The position numbers and the translations under genes were made by a program. A stretch of DNA of 64,000 bases from Brachypterus glaber. Taxonomy: Eukaryota > Arthropoda > Insecta > Coleoptera > Kateretidae. The notes under the pieces were generated by a model, which did not search any database, was not told the DNA's origin, and was given only the letters and a program-made list of their open reading frames with translations. Location of the stretch: contig OY294044.1 of NCBI GenBank assembly GCA_958510825.1, positions 104,384,893-104,448,892 of the forward strand, read 5' to 3'. This document shows positions 52,913-63,676 of this stretch, piece after piece (position 1 is the first letter of the stretch; each line of letters begins with the position of its first letter).

Positions 52913-53402
52913 AAACCTTCCTATAGGAACTAGGTTATAACCGAGTCATAAAGGAAAATCTAAAACCCTACAGTGTAACGTTTAAGGCGGTGCCGTGAAT
53001 TAGCTATAAGTCGTACAAAAAAATATATGACACAAAAAATGTTGGAGATTTGGTCCTCTTTATTTTCATTTCAAGCTTTTTGTTCTAGGATGCACCGATC
53101 TTGAGATATTTTAAAAAGTCTTTTTTTTTGTGAAATAAGTTAAAAAAATGACAGTTCCAAATCCAGTTCAATGACGCAATTTTTTTTTATTTGCGGCCAT
53201 TAACCCCACCCAATAAACCGAAAATCAAAACTCCCTGAATTATTTCCAGGTAAAGCCTCTTTTATTGACCTGAAGACTGGACTACAACTGGAAATACGTC
53301 GTCTACTGCTTATAACGCCCGTCAAAAACTAAGCAAGTTCCTTTAATGCTTCTTTTTCATTTATTAATATTTTTAGGGTTTTTTCTCAACTTAACCCCCA
53401 AC

Positions 53403-53545
53403 GTTTTTTTCTTTATTTTTTTAACGGCCTTAAACCCTACCAAATAAACCAAAAAACTAAACTCCCTGAATTATTTTCAGGTAAAGCCTCTTTCATTAAC
53501 TTGAAGACTGGACTAAAACTAGAAATACGCCGGGTACTGGTTATA
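53403..53545. repeat. Diverged extra copy of the inverted arm
   Basis: CTCCCTGAATTATTTTCAGG, then TAAAGCCTCTTTCATTAACT and GAAGACTGGACTAAAACT, parallels 53230-53290. Confidence 0.7.
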
Positions 53546-53829
53546 AGATTTAACGTTAAAAATAGCATGGGCAATTTAAATACAGTCATTTATGTAAAAT
53601 CAAGTTTTAAAGTGCAGGTATTACAATCAGGTTTTTTAGTAGGAAGAACTTTAAGGCTTGCTTTTAAATCTGTTTACAAACATGAAAGAATGAAAAAGAC
53701 TATAGTAGTACGAATCCGTACTACTACTATATATCATGAATCAAATATTTGAAAGAATATGTCACTTTTATATGTATATTATTGCAAAGAATTATATCAA
53801 TATTTAAATAAAACGATAAGTAAGGTTAT

Positions 53830-53833
53830 AGTT
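53830..53833. repeat. Target-site duplication AGTT of the solo LTR (left)
   Basis: AGTT before TGTAAC. The partner is at 55971-55974. Confidence 0.8.
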
Positions 53834-54078
53834 TGTAACGACATAAATCGTCACTTTGTAATATAGCAAGGGTTAATTAAACTATTCGTTTACTTACGTT
53901 ATAATTTATGTTTATTTTGTATATAAATAGTTACGTACGTACAGAACTATTTTGTATCTGGGACTATTTTGTAGCAGGAACTGAATTCTAACCATATAAG
54001 TCTCTATTCCATAGTTCTACCTGAAAATAACATAAAGAAAACATAATTAGAATATGATTTTTAATAATAAAGAATCAT

Positions 54079-54306
54079 ATGACTTATTTCTCTATAGTGC
54101 ATTTGTCTATGGACTTACCTGGTTTTTATATGTTTCAGAGTCTATTGAGGGTTGGATTTCACTGGCTTTCATCTGTAGCTTGTTTCTCCTGGAAAGTTTC
54201 ATATGCTAATTGCTTCGGGATAATCCAGAATTTGTTGAAAATAGTTTGCTGGAACTGCTCACTTAGATTCAGTATTTTGTTTATACTTAGTTCACAGGAC
54301 ACTTAG
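54079..54306 (+). pseudogene. ORF L2 in solo LTR, frameshifted
   Basis: The C-terminal half (FGIIQNLLKIVCWNCSLRFS) matches ORF L2 of the younger LTRs. The N-terminal half is in another frame because of an indel near 54190-54210. Confidence 0.3.
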
Positions 54307-54495
54307 TATTCTGTTCGTATTTTTATTAGTTTTGCTGATAAACAATAAGTATTGTTTATATTTGTTTCTTAGAGTAATATTTTGAGGTTAGATATCACTA
54401 ATACGGATTTATTAGGAAACATTCTTTTAATTAGTTATTATTTTTGGTGTCGTTTCAGTTACCTTTATTAGGAATCCTATACGGTAAAACTGTAG

Positions 54496-54783
54496 TTGAT
54501 AATGACTTACATAGATGTCGCTAATAGTTCAGAAATAGGATTTTATTTACCTGAAGGGTTCATACCGGTTGATAAGGTCGATTTTCGCTCTTTCTTGATG
54601 AACTCTGTACAATGGTGGTCTCATTTTGACGAGTGTTTATTTTCTGTAATCATCGAAGTAATCCTTCATGTATTTTTATTTAAAGTTAGTGAAAATGAAT
54701 ATTTAAACAATGCGGAAGATATTATAACTGATATTTTCTACAATTATGCATTTATAACGTTTCGATGGACATCGAAGACTTAG
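54496..54783 (+). CDS. ORF L1 in solo LTR, 95 aa
   Basis: Parallels the 81 aa ORF L1 (MIMTYIDVANSSEIGF...), still open despite the age of this LTR, with a few replacements and a longer C-terminus because the usual stop is lost. Function unknown. Confidence 0.3.
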   Translation: MIMTYIDVANSSEIGFYLPEGFIPVDKVDFRSFLMNSVQWWSHFDECLFSVIIEVILHVFLFKVSENEYLNNAEDIITDIFYNYAFITFRWTSKT

Positions 54784-55970
54784 AATGACATGTAAGTTAA
54801 GTTTTTCTGTTTCTTAGAATATTTCTGAGATATAATTATTGTTTTAGCACCATTAATTAAGCACCATAAAGCACCATTATTACTACATTAATTAAGCACA
54901 ATCACTAGACCATTAATTACTCACCATTTCTATACCATTAATATGGAATTACATTAATTTAAGTTGAAGTTTATTTTGGTATATTTGATATACAAGTTCT
55001 CCGCATGGAGTGATGTTCTGTTGGAACATGGTTCTGTATTTTTCGGCATAGATAAATTCTATATGACCGTCTAGCAGACAATTTTATATTGGACATAATT
55101 TTCAAAAGCATATTTAATCCCGGACAACATTTTCAATCGTACATTTTATCCTGGAAGATAATTTTTCCAAAGTAGATGGGACAGCCTATATTTTTTTTTC
55201 TTTCATTTGAGAAATGAATTCATCAGCATAGGGGAGACTTGCACAGATGAAGACGATGGAATTCATACCTCATGGATTTTGCAGAAACCAGCTAAGTACT
55301 CATTCTGAAAACTTTTGAAAGCAATATTTCATATTTTTAAATTCTTTTATTTCAATATTCTTATAACTGTAAACTTTATCAGATCTGATATAGTATTGAT
55401 TAATACTATATGCCCTTCTGGCTTTTGTTCATTTTTAGGTACTTATTTTTTTTTTAAACATTTAATCTCATTTATTAATTATTAAATATCATACTTTTGA
55501 TTAAATGATTTCTAATTTAAGCATGACTTTTATACACTGCAAGAAATGATTGTTGTTTACATACATTTCTTGGTGCTTGCTGAACTTCATGTTTTCTTTA
55601 TACATTTAAGTCGAATGATTTCTGAATTTAGTAATTTTTATTAAGATTTCTTTAATTATATCTTAATATAATTACACATATTTTTTATATATATTAATAC
55701 ATTACTTGATGTGCTTTCATTAAGTTTATTTATAATAAATTTCTCAAATGAATTATCTTATTTTATTTATATTTTATTTAGGGGTTATATTTTCTCAAAC
55801 TGAAAAGCTTAAGTATTTACACTAGGTTGTTACTTACCTAAAGGAGTAAAAGCTAAAGTAACTGGCGCCCCTAACAACATTAATCAATTCTTTCTATTTT
55901 TCCCTTGCCCATACCCATTGCTCCGCTGTCAAAACTAGCCGTTGGCAGTGAACGTATTAATTACGGTACA

Positions 55971-55974
55971 AGTT
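55971..55974. repeat. Target-site duplication AGTT of the solo LTR (right)
   Basis: AGTT directly after GGTACA. Confidence 0.8.
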
Positions 55975-56487
55975 TAGTTTAGTTTATTAGTTTATACTCA
56001 TTTTTGGACCTTTAAAAAAGGTAGTTTATACATACTTAGAGTGTTATTATTACAATAAAGGACATGGCACAATTTATAGGGAATTTTGGCCCTCGGTGAA
56101 ATTCGCTAAATTTTTTATATGTTTTAGTTTATGCTTTTTAAAAAGGAATTAGGAACGTTTCGAGCACTTTGTATGTACAGTTTTTTTTCTATAACGAAAA
56201 TAAAAAAATATTTTTGCCCCAAACTCCTCATAAAAATAAGTTTAATTAGCTTAATGATTAAGAAAAAAGCTTGATTGGTATAAGTCAAACTGATGTCTGT
56301 CAATTTTTTTATATATTATTAGTAATATAAAATTAATTTAGCATGGCTTTTAGAGCCTTTTTTCAAGTAAATTGCTTTGTATGCAACCGTCAAGGTGGTC
56401 AACAGCAGATGCCCCGAATGGGAGGAAATGAAAACATTTTATTTATTTTTTTATAAAAATGTCCTAATGTAATAGTGTGAAAAAGAA

Positions 56488-56680
56488 TTGAATCAAGGAC
56501 ACATGTCTTTTGATAAGTACAACACCATATTCTCTTATTTGAAGGCTAACATCTTAAATGAAGAGCGCGGATTTCCATTCAAAGACCCGTGCCAGTTATT
56601 AGGTTCATAAGAAATGCTAGTCCAAAAATAAGAGAATTTGGCTTAAAATATAATCGAAAGATGCATTTTCTTGATTCATG
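56488..56680. mobile_element. Nested CACRTGTC MITE, diverged copy
   Basis: ATTGAATCAAGGACACATGT and TTTTCTTGATTCATGG are the ends; the interior has the ATATTCTCTTATTT...AATAAGAGAATTTGGCTT pair. Related to 60999-61125. Confidence 0.55.
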
Positions 56681-56710
56681 GATCCTTTTTTTTAGTGTTC
56701 ATATTTTAAA

Positions 56711-56797
56711 TCATATCGAGGGCTTCATAGCAAAGGGGCATATCTGCTACATGTTAACACGGTTGATACAGCCCTGTTATGAAGCCCTCGGTATGAT
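56711..56797. repeat. Nested hairpin with arms of about 20 bp
   Basis: ATCGAGGGCTTCATA pairs with TATGAAGCCCTCGGTAT. Confidence 0.8.
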
Positions 56798-57589
56798 AGT
56801 TATATTGGATAATTTATTCTATGCAGAAACACAGTATTTCACTTTCAACTTAGTTTTTCTGTTCTGTTTTACTTCTTATTTTATTATTTTATTAAGTTCT
56901 GGAGTTTTAACATGGGTTCCAGTACATTATATTACAAAAACACATATTCAATTTCTTCTATGTAGAATTTTGGAAATAATTGTTTTTTTTTGCCGTACAA
57001 AAAATAAGGGATACACTTTCGGCATTAAAATCGCTTATTATTTTACATTCCCTTAAAACGAATTTCTATTCTGCTTTTCTTCTTATTTCATTCTTTAGTT
57101 CAATTTTATATACGTTTTAGTACTTTTTACCAGGTTAGCAAATAACTTATTTCACGTATTTCACTAATTTAGTCCTTAAGAAGTATTTCTGTTGCACTTT
57201 TCTTCATCTTATTTAATTATTCTGTCCAATTTCAATATGTATTTCATTACTTTTTCCCAATAAAACTGACAATTTAGTCTAAAAAACTTCAAAAATTCGT
57301 CAGAATATCCTTCACTGACAAGTTGTCAAACGAAACCATGCCTACTAGAAAAATATTTTTATGAGGAGTGTAGGGCAAAAATATTTTTTTATTTTCCTTA
57401 TAGAAAAAAAACTGTACATACAAAGTGCTTGAAACGTTCCTAATTCCTTTTAAAAAAGTATAAACTAAAACATATAAAAAATTTAGCGAATTTCACCGAG
57501 GGCCAAAATTCCCTATAAATTGTGCCATGTCCTTTGGTGAATTATTGTTTTTTGATAAAATTTACTTAAAACTGCTTAAGAGTGTATTA

Positions 57590-57790
57590 TCTAGGGGTTT
57601 TCGAGGAAACTGAACCCATTCTTGAAATGAAAATGGAAATCAAAATGGCGGATCCAACATGGCGGCAGAATTTGACGAATTTTAATGGATTTTGATAAAA
57701 GTTAATATCTAGTGTATTTTGAGAATACTGTAACCGAATCCATTATTGAAAATAAAACATGCAAACTGGCGGATCTAATATGGTGACAAA
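57590..57790. repeat. Two-unit CAAAATGGCGGATCC repeat
   Basis: ATCAAAATGGCGGATCCAAC, then ATGGCGGC, and a weaker second unit (CTGGCGGATCTAATATGGTG). Same language as the 603 bp tandem duplication at 1947-3153. Confidence 0.7.
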
Positions 57791-57818
57791 ATTTAATACA
57801 TTTTTAATTATTTAAATA

Positions 57819-57845
57819 CGATTCACTCACCGCAGTAATGAGAAG
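57819..57845. repeat. Inverted repeat end, left
   Basis: TTTAAATACGATTCACTCAC then CGCAGTAATG, mirrored at 60108-60138. The pair may delimit a larger element of about 2.3 kb containing the segmental duplication. Confidence 0.7.
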
Positions 57846-58187
57846 AATCTAGCACATGCGCACTGGTTGCTTATTTTTGTTTTGACGGATCTCAAAAGTG
57901 GCTTCCGTTTAGGCAGTTGTAGTTTTATGAAATACTTTAATTTGAGTGGGGTTACGGTGCGCATCAGGTCCACAAAAATGAACTATATTTTTACACTGAT
58001 TTCTGGTGTTATTACTAAAACTTACTGTCTTGAATATAATTGGGTGCGGAAAATCCAGTTTTTTTGTTAGATTTTTTTAATGGGAGGCGTTGGTTTACGT
58101 TAATAATGGTTTGGTTCGGTAGTTTGCTGGTTTGGTGTTTTTTTTTTTAATCGGAGGAATTTTTCAGATACGATATTTCAGAATTTA
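57846..58187. other. No gene recognised
   Basis: A 67-codon plus frame (57867-58070) has no recognisable family. Confidence 0.35.
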
Positions 58188-58338
58188 GGGAACGTTCAAG
58201 TATTACGTAACGCAAATTTTGATCATTTTGAACCCCCCCCCTGTAACGCTATTTTCCTATACCATTAACATGGGCGTAACACTCCAAAATGACCCTCACC
58301 CCCCTTTAGGAGCGTTACGTAATACTTGAACGTTCCCT
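58188..58338. mobile_element. GGGAACGTTCAAG MITE, intact (about 150 bp)
   Basis: GGGAACGTTCAAGTATTACG, then TAACGC, at the left and its mirror at the right, flanked by TTA on both sides. Interior G/C tracts. A 3 bp TTA duplication with GGG...CCC ends suggests a PIF/Harbinger-type parent. Confidence 0.8.
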
Positions 58339-58348
58339 TAGAAGGCGA

Positions 58349-58781
58349 TATACAGGGTGTTCCGTAAGAAAAGGGAAATATTTAAAGAATATGTTCTATA
58401 GGTGAAAATAAGAAAAAAAGTTCCCATAAACATATGTCCACAAACGGCTCATAAGGGAGCTACGCCCCTTCGAATGGGGTACCAAAAATTAAATTTTTAA
58501 TTAATAACTTAGGAACCCTTTGTGTTATAGCAACAAGGTTTTGCATGTGATCTATTCTTAATAAAGCCTAAGCCTAAAGCCCAAGTGCTAAACCTTGATG
58601 CTATAACACAAAGGGTTCCGAAGTTATTAATAAAAAATCGAAATTTTGGGGCCCCTTTGAAGGGGCGTAGCTCCCTTACGAGTCGTTTTTGGACATTTGT
58701 TTATAAGAACTTTTTTCTTATTTTGACCTCTAGAATACATCCTTAAAATATTTCCCTTTCCTCACGGAACACCCTGTATAT
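58349..58781. mobile_element. Foldback element, about 430 bp
   Basis: TATACAGGGTGTTCCGTAAG pairs with CTCACGGAACACCCTGTATA. GGGAGCTACGCCCCTTCGAA is mirrored by TTGAAGGGGCGTAGCTCCC. It resembles family K ends but is shorter. Its right half recurs at 59597-59790 as part of the segmental duplication. Confidence 0.85.
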
Positions 58782-59099
58782 TAAGAATCAAATAGTATTA
58801 TATTTAGGCCAAATAATTTAGCTTTAGCTAATTAAAAAATAAATGCTCGCCTGGTGTAAAAATATGCATAAGAAATTTATTGTTTTAATCAAATATTGAG
58901 AACCTCTGGAGAATACAGTAGAGGGGGTAAAAGTATTTCTTCGGCCGTACAACTTTCGGCCGTATGATCCAGACTCGAATTTTGTACTTTTAAAAATTAA
59001 TTTCTTGTTTATTAATGAATATTCCGCAATTCTTTTTACGAAAATACTATTAAAAGCGAGTACTTTTAGCCAATTAAAAAAAACTGTTAGCTCGCATTA
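58588..59099 (+). repeat. Segmental duplication, copy 1
   Basis: From GCTAAACCTTGATGCTATAA to TTAGCTCGCATTA. It parallels 59597-60111 with few differences (for example around TTCGGCCGTA near 58965). Confidence 0.9.
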
Positions 59100-59522
59100 C
59101 ACGGAAAAAAAATTATAGCTAGGAGCGCTATAACACACATACCAAGCAAATTATAATCGCTTATTATATAAATACAAGGCTTTCTCTTACAATTATGGCA
59201 GTCAGTGTAAAAATTTATATGAAATACTTTAATTGTTTAGTGAATAATAAAATATAACAAATAGTATGGCATTTATAGCTTAAATAGATTTAATTATTGT
59301 CCGTGCTAATAATTTTTATAATATAATAAAATTTCTGTAAATTTATAATAGTACCTGTAATAAATATAATCGTGTCTGTAATATATATAATCGTTTCCAA
59401 TTTATTTTTAACATTATTAGTTATTGAGTCCCTTATAATCTATAGCTTAAATCACTATAATTTGCCACTGTTACCAAATATCTTATAATGTATAGCGCAG
59501 AGCCCACTAATTTCTTTCCGTG
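59100..59522 (+). mobile_element. 423 bp CACGGAAA MITE, copy 2
   Basis: Flanked by TA on both sides. Nearly identical to 29154-29576. It interrupts the junction GCATTAC|TGCGGTGAG that is intact in the other duplicate at 60111. Confidence 0.92.
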
Positions 59523-59596
59523 TACGGACGCCTCTGGTTAAAGTAACTACATGCAAATACCATTGGCTGATAGGCTTTATAAAGCATAGATCACGT

Positions 59597-60111
59597 GCTA
59601 AACCTTGATGCTATAACACAAAGGGTTCCAAAGTTATTAATAAAAAATCGAAATTTCGGGGCCCCTTTGAAGGGGCGTAGCTCCCTTACGAGTCGTTTTT
59701 GGACATTTGTTTATAAGAACTTTTTTCTTATTTTGACCTCTAGAATACATCCTTAAAATATTTCCCTTTCCTCACGGAACACCCTGTATATTAAGAATCA
59801 AATAGTATTATATTTAGGCCAAATAATTTAGCTTTAGCTAATTAAAAAATAAATGCTCGCCTGGTGTAACAATATGCATAAGAAATTTATTGTTTTAATC
59901 AAATATTGAGAACCTCTGGAGAATACAGTAGAGGGGGTAAAAGTATTTCTTCGGCCGTACAACTTTCGGCCGGATCATACGGCTCGAATTTTGTACTTTT
60001 AAAAAAATTAATTTCTTGTGTATTAATGAATATTCCGCAATTCTTTTTACGAAAATACTATTAAAAGCGAGTACTTTTAGACAATAAAAAAAAACTGTTA
60101 GCTCGCATTAC
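59597..60111 (+). repeat. Segmental duplication, copy 2
   Basis: Second copy of 58588-59099. It continues into TGCGGTGAGTGAATCG, the sequence mirrored at 57819-57845. Confidence 0.9.
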
Positions 60112-60138
60112 TGCGGTGAGTGAATCGTATTTAAATAC
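60108..60138. repeat. Inverted repeat end, right
   Basis: Mirror of 57819-57845 (CATTACTGCGGTGAGTGAAT and following). Confidence 0.7.
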
Positions 60139-60181
60139 CTATGTTTTAAACGCATTTTGTAGAAATTTTAAGTATTCAGTA

Positions 60182-60605
60182 CACGGAAAGAAATTAGTGG
60201 GCTCTGCGCTATACATTATAAGATATTTGGTAACAGTGGCAAATTATAGTGATTTAAGCTATAGATTATAAGGGACACAATAACTAATAATGTTAAAAAT
60301 AAATTGGAAACGATTATATATATTACAGACACGATTATATTTATTACAGGCACTATTATAAATTTACAGAAATTTTATTATATTATAAAAATTATTAGCA
60401 CGGACAATAATTAAATCTATTTAAGCTATAAATGCCATACTATTTGTTATATTTTATTATTCACTAAACAATTAAAGTATTTCATATAAATTTTTACACT
60501 GACTGCCATAATTGTAAGAGAAAGCCTTGTATTTATATAATAAGCGATTATAATTTGCTTGGTATGTGTGTTATAGCGCTCCTAGCTATAATTTTTTTTT
60601 CCGTG
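60182..60605 (-). mobile_element. CACGGAAA MITE, copy 3 (inverted)
   Basis: Reverse complement of 59100-59522, TA on both sides. Together with copy 2 it forms an inverted pair around the second duplicate. Confidence 0.92.
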
Positions 60606-60998
60606 TACGGGGCGCATTTTTATGATTTTGTTCATCAGTAAACTACCCTTAATTGGGTTCGCTCCAAAGTAAAAGATAATATGATTTAGGCAAAAAAAAA
60701 AGGATTCTACCACAATACTTTATGAGAAAGTAAAAATAAAACAAATTTTATAAATATCTATCGAAACCAAATTAATTTGTGATTGATTTAACATGAAATT
60801 TAGCAGAAATCTTGTATCTATCATAGCTTATTTTGTAAACACATAATTATAATATTAGAAAATACACTTAGATATACTCCAATTATTGCTTATTTTACGC
60901 TCAATGAATATAGGTATATAAATTAGAAAACAATTTATTAAGAGGAAAAAATATAAAATAATCAAAAATTCTGTCGGAACACAGAAAACAAGGGAACC
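60606..60998. other. No gene recognised
   Basis: AT-rich. Nothing was supported. Confidence 0.4.
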
Positions 60999-61125
60999 CT
61001 TGAACCAAAGACACGTGTCTTTCGATATGTTCAAAACAATATTCTCTTATTTTAAAGAAATTCTAGCCTTGAAACAAGAGAATATGGCTTTGAAAATGCC
61101 AAAAGACACGTGTCATTGGTTCAAG
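60999..61125. mobile_element. 127 bp MITE with CACGTG in its ends
   Basis: CTTGAACCAAAGACACGTGT pairs with ACACGTGTCATTGGTTCAAG (23-25 bp arms). The interior ATATTCTCTTATTT...AAGAGAATATGGC is also inverted. Relative at 56488-56680. Confidence 0.85.
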
Positions 61126-61801
61126 AAAACCTTTTTTTCTATGACCGACAGTGTCGGTACCTATGTCTATTTGTCGACAGGTATGAGCCGGTCTGTCTGT
61201 TTCTCTGTTTTTTTGGACTTTGGATAACTCGAGAACGCTTTGAAATAAATTCTTCTTTTGTACCACAGTTATTTTTTGGATTTGTTTTTGGTAGAAACCA
61301 AGATGGCCATACCACGGTGTAAAAACACAAATAACCGTTTTTACGTAAAATAATCTTTTTGGAAGTAAGTATATAGGTTTTTTTATTTTTTTTTGTTTTT
61401 TTTTTGTTTTTGAAAGAATTAATTTTTATGCAAAAAAAGTTGATACGGTGCTTTTGTTTAACAGGGCAGTCAATGCTTGCCAGTCATGCATCTCTTGCGC
61501 ATATAAATTATATTATGATATGATAACTAATATTTTTTTCTTAATAATGATTAATGTTTTATAATAAAATAAAATCATTCTTATCTATATTTCCTTAATG
61601 ACCGTACCAATAGCTTTTTAGTAATAACTGTTAATTGGGGAACTAATTAGCCGATAAGATATAATTAAAGTTCTATTCTAGAAAAATATAATTTCGCGGT
61701 TTTAAATTTCTTAATTGATCCCAAATACTGCCTTAAAATAGTAGGTTTTTATAGAATTCGGCATGAAAAAAGATTATATGAATTTTCAAAAATAAAAAAA
61801 A
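61126..61801. other. No gene recognised
   Basis: Overlapping short frames around 61110-61330 on both strands show no family signature. Confidence 0.35.
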
Positions 61802-62498
61802 CAAGATGAAACGTTGCAAGCACCCTGTCAAAACATCGGCACTATTGTACACTAGAGCCAAACCTAGCAAATTTCAAACTAGGTGTTTTGTTTGATTTTA
61901 AATTCTGTATCTTTAAAACATTATATTCTAGCAAAAAACTGTATATAACATTTGTTATAGGGTTTAAAAAGAGCTTTTATTTACAATATAATTTTTTGAA
62001 ATCGGGTTATAAATATGTGAAATATGCTAAAAAAACCTTTTACTGCTTTAAACGCCAATATCTCGAAAACAATGCGTTTTAGGAAAACGTTGTTTAAAAC
62101 ATTTTTTGACCAATTTAAAATTATGTTTTATATAAGTGGTAAATTAACCAAATACAATAATAATTGCCTTAATTATAAACAAAAAACGCTAAAAATAGGA
62201 GTTTTACCCTATTTCCAACCCCTTACCCCCAATCGTTTACCCCCAAAATCTAATCAGCTCTTCGGAATACGATAAGAAACAATATGCAAAAAACCTCAAG
62301 TCGATATCTCATGTAGAAATGGAGTTAGAGAGTTTACATCCAGACAGACAGACAGACGGACGTAAAAAATTTTACTGATTTCGACTCAGAATGGTCTAAA
62401 ATGTAGAGAAATGTGAAAAAAAAACGTGGTCAAAGATTTTGACTTTTCGGCGAAGATTTCAATACATCGGCACTCTTAGTAGAACTAAGTGCCGATGT
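61802..62498 (+). repeat. Dispersed repeat H, copy 1 (fullest)
   Basis: From AGATGAAACGTTGCAAGCAC to the terminal hairpin ACATCGGCACT / AGTGCCGATGT (62464-62498). It includes a (CAGA)n run near 62341 and TTTTACTGATTTCGACTCAG. Inverted copy at 25069-25623 and partial copy at 17651-18039. The hairpin is exactly where the copies stop resembling each other, so it is the true end. Confidence 0.85.
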
Positions 62499-63049
62499 AA
62501 ATAAAAATAAAAAAATCATTTAACCTATTTTTGCACAAAATTCTCTTAGGACAGATTAATCTTAAGTTCATTGTTTGGGTTCAGGAGAAATAACATTCTG
62601 AAACAAGGTTTAATTATAACCATAGGAAAGAAAAATATCCAATAAAAAACGTAACAGCAAACAAAATCCAATTAACCCGTTTTTGCGTCAAATAATTTTT
62701 ATGTGTAGTTGGTCTGAGACCAAATTTGGATTCAGGAAAGAACTGTCAAAATATATGCAAATTTTACTAAAATACATAAATATTAAATCTGGAAAGAGTA
62801 AAATACGAGTAGCTGCTTTTTACACCAAAACTATAAAATAATTTGTTGTTTTGACGTAAGATTCGGTTTCAGAAGAAAAATTTAGATGGAAAAACTCATT
62901 TTGATCGTAAAATATTAGCAAGTAAAGGATATTATAAAAAGTGAGCAAAAATAAAATTATAAAAGAACCCATTTTCAGCACCATTTTAAAAATGGCTTCC
63001 TTCTGATTTTGAGGTGAAATTCGGTACCGTTGAGTTCGCCTATCAATAC
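62499..63049. other. No gene recognised
   Basis: AT-rich. A TTTAA...CATTTTAAAAATGG inverted phrase near 62980. Nothing else. Confidence 0.35.
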
Positions 63050-63676
63050 TCTTTCAAAAAATATAAAAATTTTACGTGCCGTTACCGGATCTCTTTTATC
63101 TCCGAAAAAAAAGCATTTATAAGATTTTAATGGCGATTCTTCATTTAAAACTAAGCAAAAAAAGTACTTTTCAGCGAAATAATAAATATTAAAGGAGTAA
63201 TAGTCTTTTCAAAAGTACCTAACATTTGGCGCAAAATGTTACTTTTACCTTTCAATTGTTTTTTTTTTTTTGAAAACGGTTGCTCCTACAGTGTATTCTA
63301 ACTCAAGGAATTCATAGTTTTTACAAAAAATCAAAATAAAATACACATAAAAAAGTTTGGGGCAAAAATGTGTTACACATTTTGTCAGTCTATCCACGCC
63401 TCTGGATAGATTAAAAAAAAATAACATAAACTTATTGCCCTTATTAATACAACTACTACTTAGTAGTACTAAGTAATATGCGTGCAGAACCTCGTCGTTC
63501 TAGCTCAAACGGTACCAGATTAATTAATTAAAAACTTTATTTTTAGTACAATTTTAAAGGGTCGTAACTCTCTTAGGGCTCGTTTCCGGACCTATGTTTC
63601 TATGCTGGGTTTTCATGTTTTGTGATATAGAATCATCCCCTTTATTTTAGCCAAAAGACTGAAAACGCCCTGTATA
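63050..63676 (+). repeat. Partial copy of the 44.5 kb foldback family
   Basis: Shares TTACTTTTACCTTTCAATTG, the ACGCCTCTGGATAGA-type phrase, GAACCTCGTCGTTCTAGCTC and GGTCGTAACTCTCTTAGGGC with 44780-45130, ending GCCCTGTATAACTCC. The left terminus is missing. Confidence 0.6.

Larger units (their letters stand above)
51030..53402. mobile_element. Inverted-arm element hosting other elements
   Basis: Left arm about 51045-51350 and right arm about 53095-53402 are reverse complements (GGGTTAAGTTGAGAAAAACC with its mirror, and AATTCAGGGAGTTTTGATTT with AAATCAAAACTCCCTGAATT). The middle holds a Harbinger-like MITE and a family K foldback. A partial third copy of the arm follows at 53403-53545. Confidence 0.8.
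53834..55970 (+). repeat. Solo LTR (2137 bp) of the retrotransposon family
   Basis: Begins TGTAACGACATAAATCG and ends TTAATTACGGTACA like the LTRs of the complete element but in the opposite orientation. It has many substitutions and small indels, hence older. No internal region remains, and AGTT flanks both ends, as expected after recombination between the LTRs of a full insertion. Confidence 0.95.
56057..57535. mobile_element. Foldback element, about 1.48 kb, arms of about 190 bp
   Basis: AAAGGACATGGCACAATTTA (56057) pairs with TAAATTGTGCCATGTCCTTT (to 57535). Arms include GGGAATTTTGGCCCTCGGTG and the ACTGTACATACAAAGTGC mirror. A 155-codon plus frame inside (56589-57056) is hydrophobic, crosses two nested repeats and matches no family known to me, so I treat it as chance. 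Confidence 0.85.

Noticed and set aside
56589..57056. 155-codon hydrophobic frame, possible membrane protein
   Set aside because: It lies inside a foldback element and crosses two nested hairpin repeats. Composition is what AT-rich DNA gives by chance, and no family was recognised.
61888..62275. Frames of 64 and 83 codons that resemble frames at 17922 and 25232
   Set aside because: They recur only because repeat H is dispersed. The frames are interrupted differently in each copy and have no domain.
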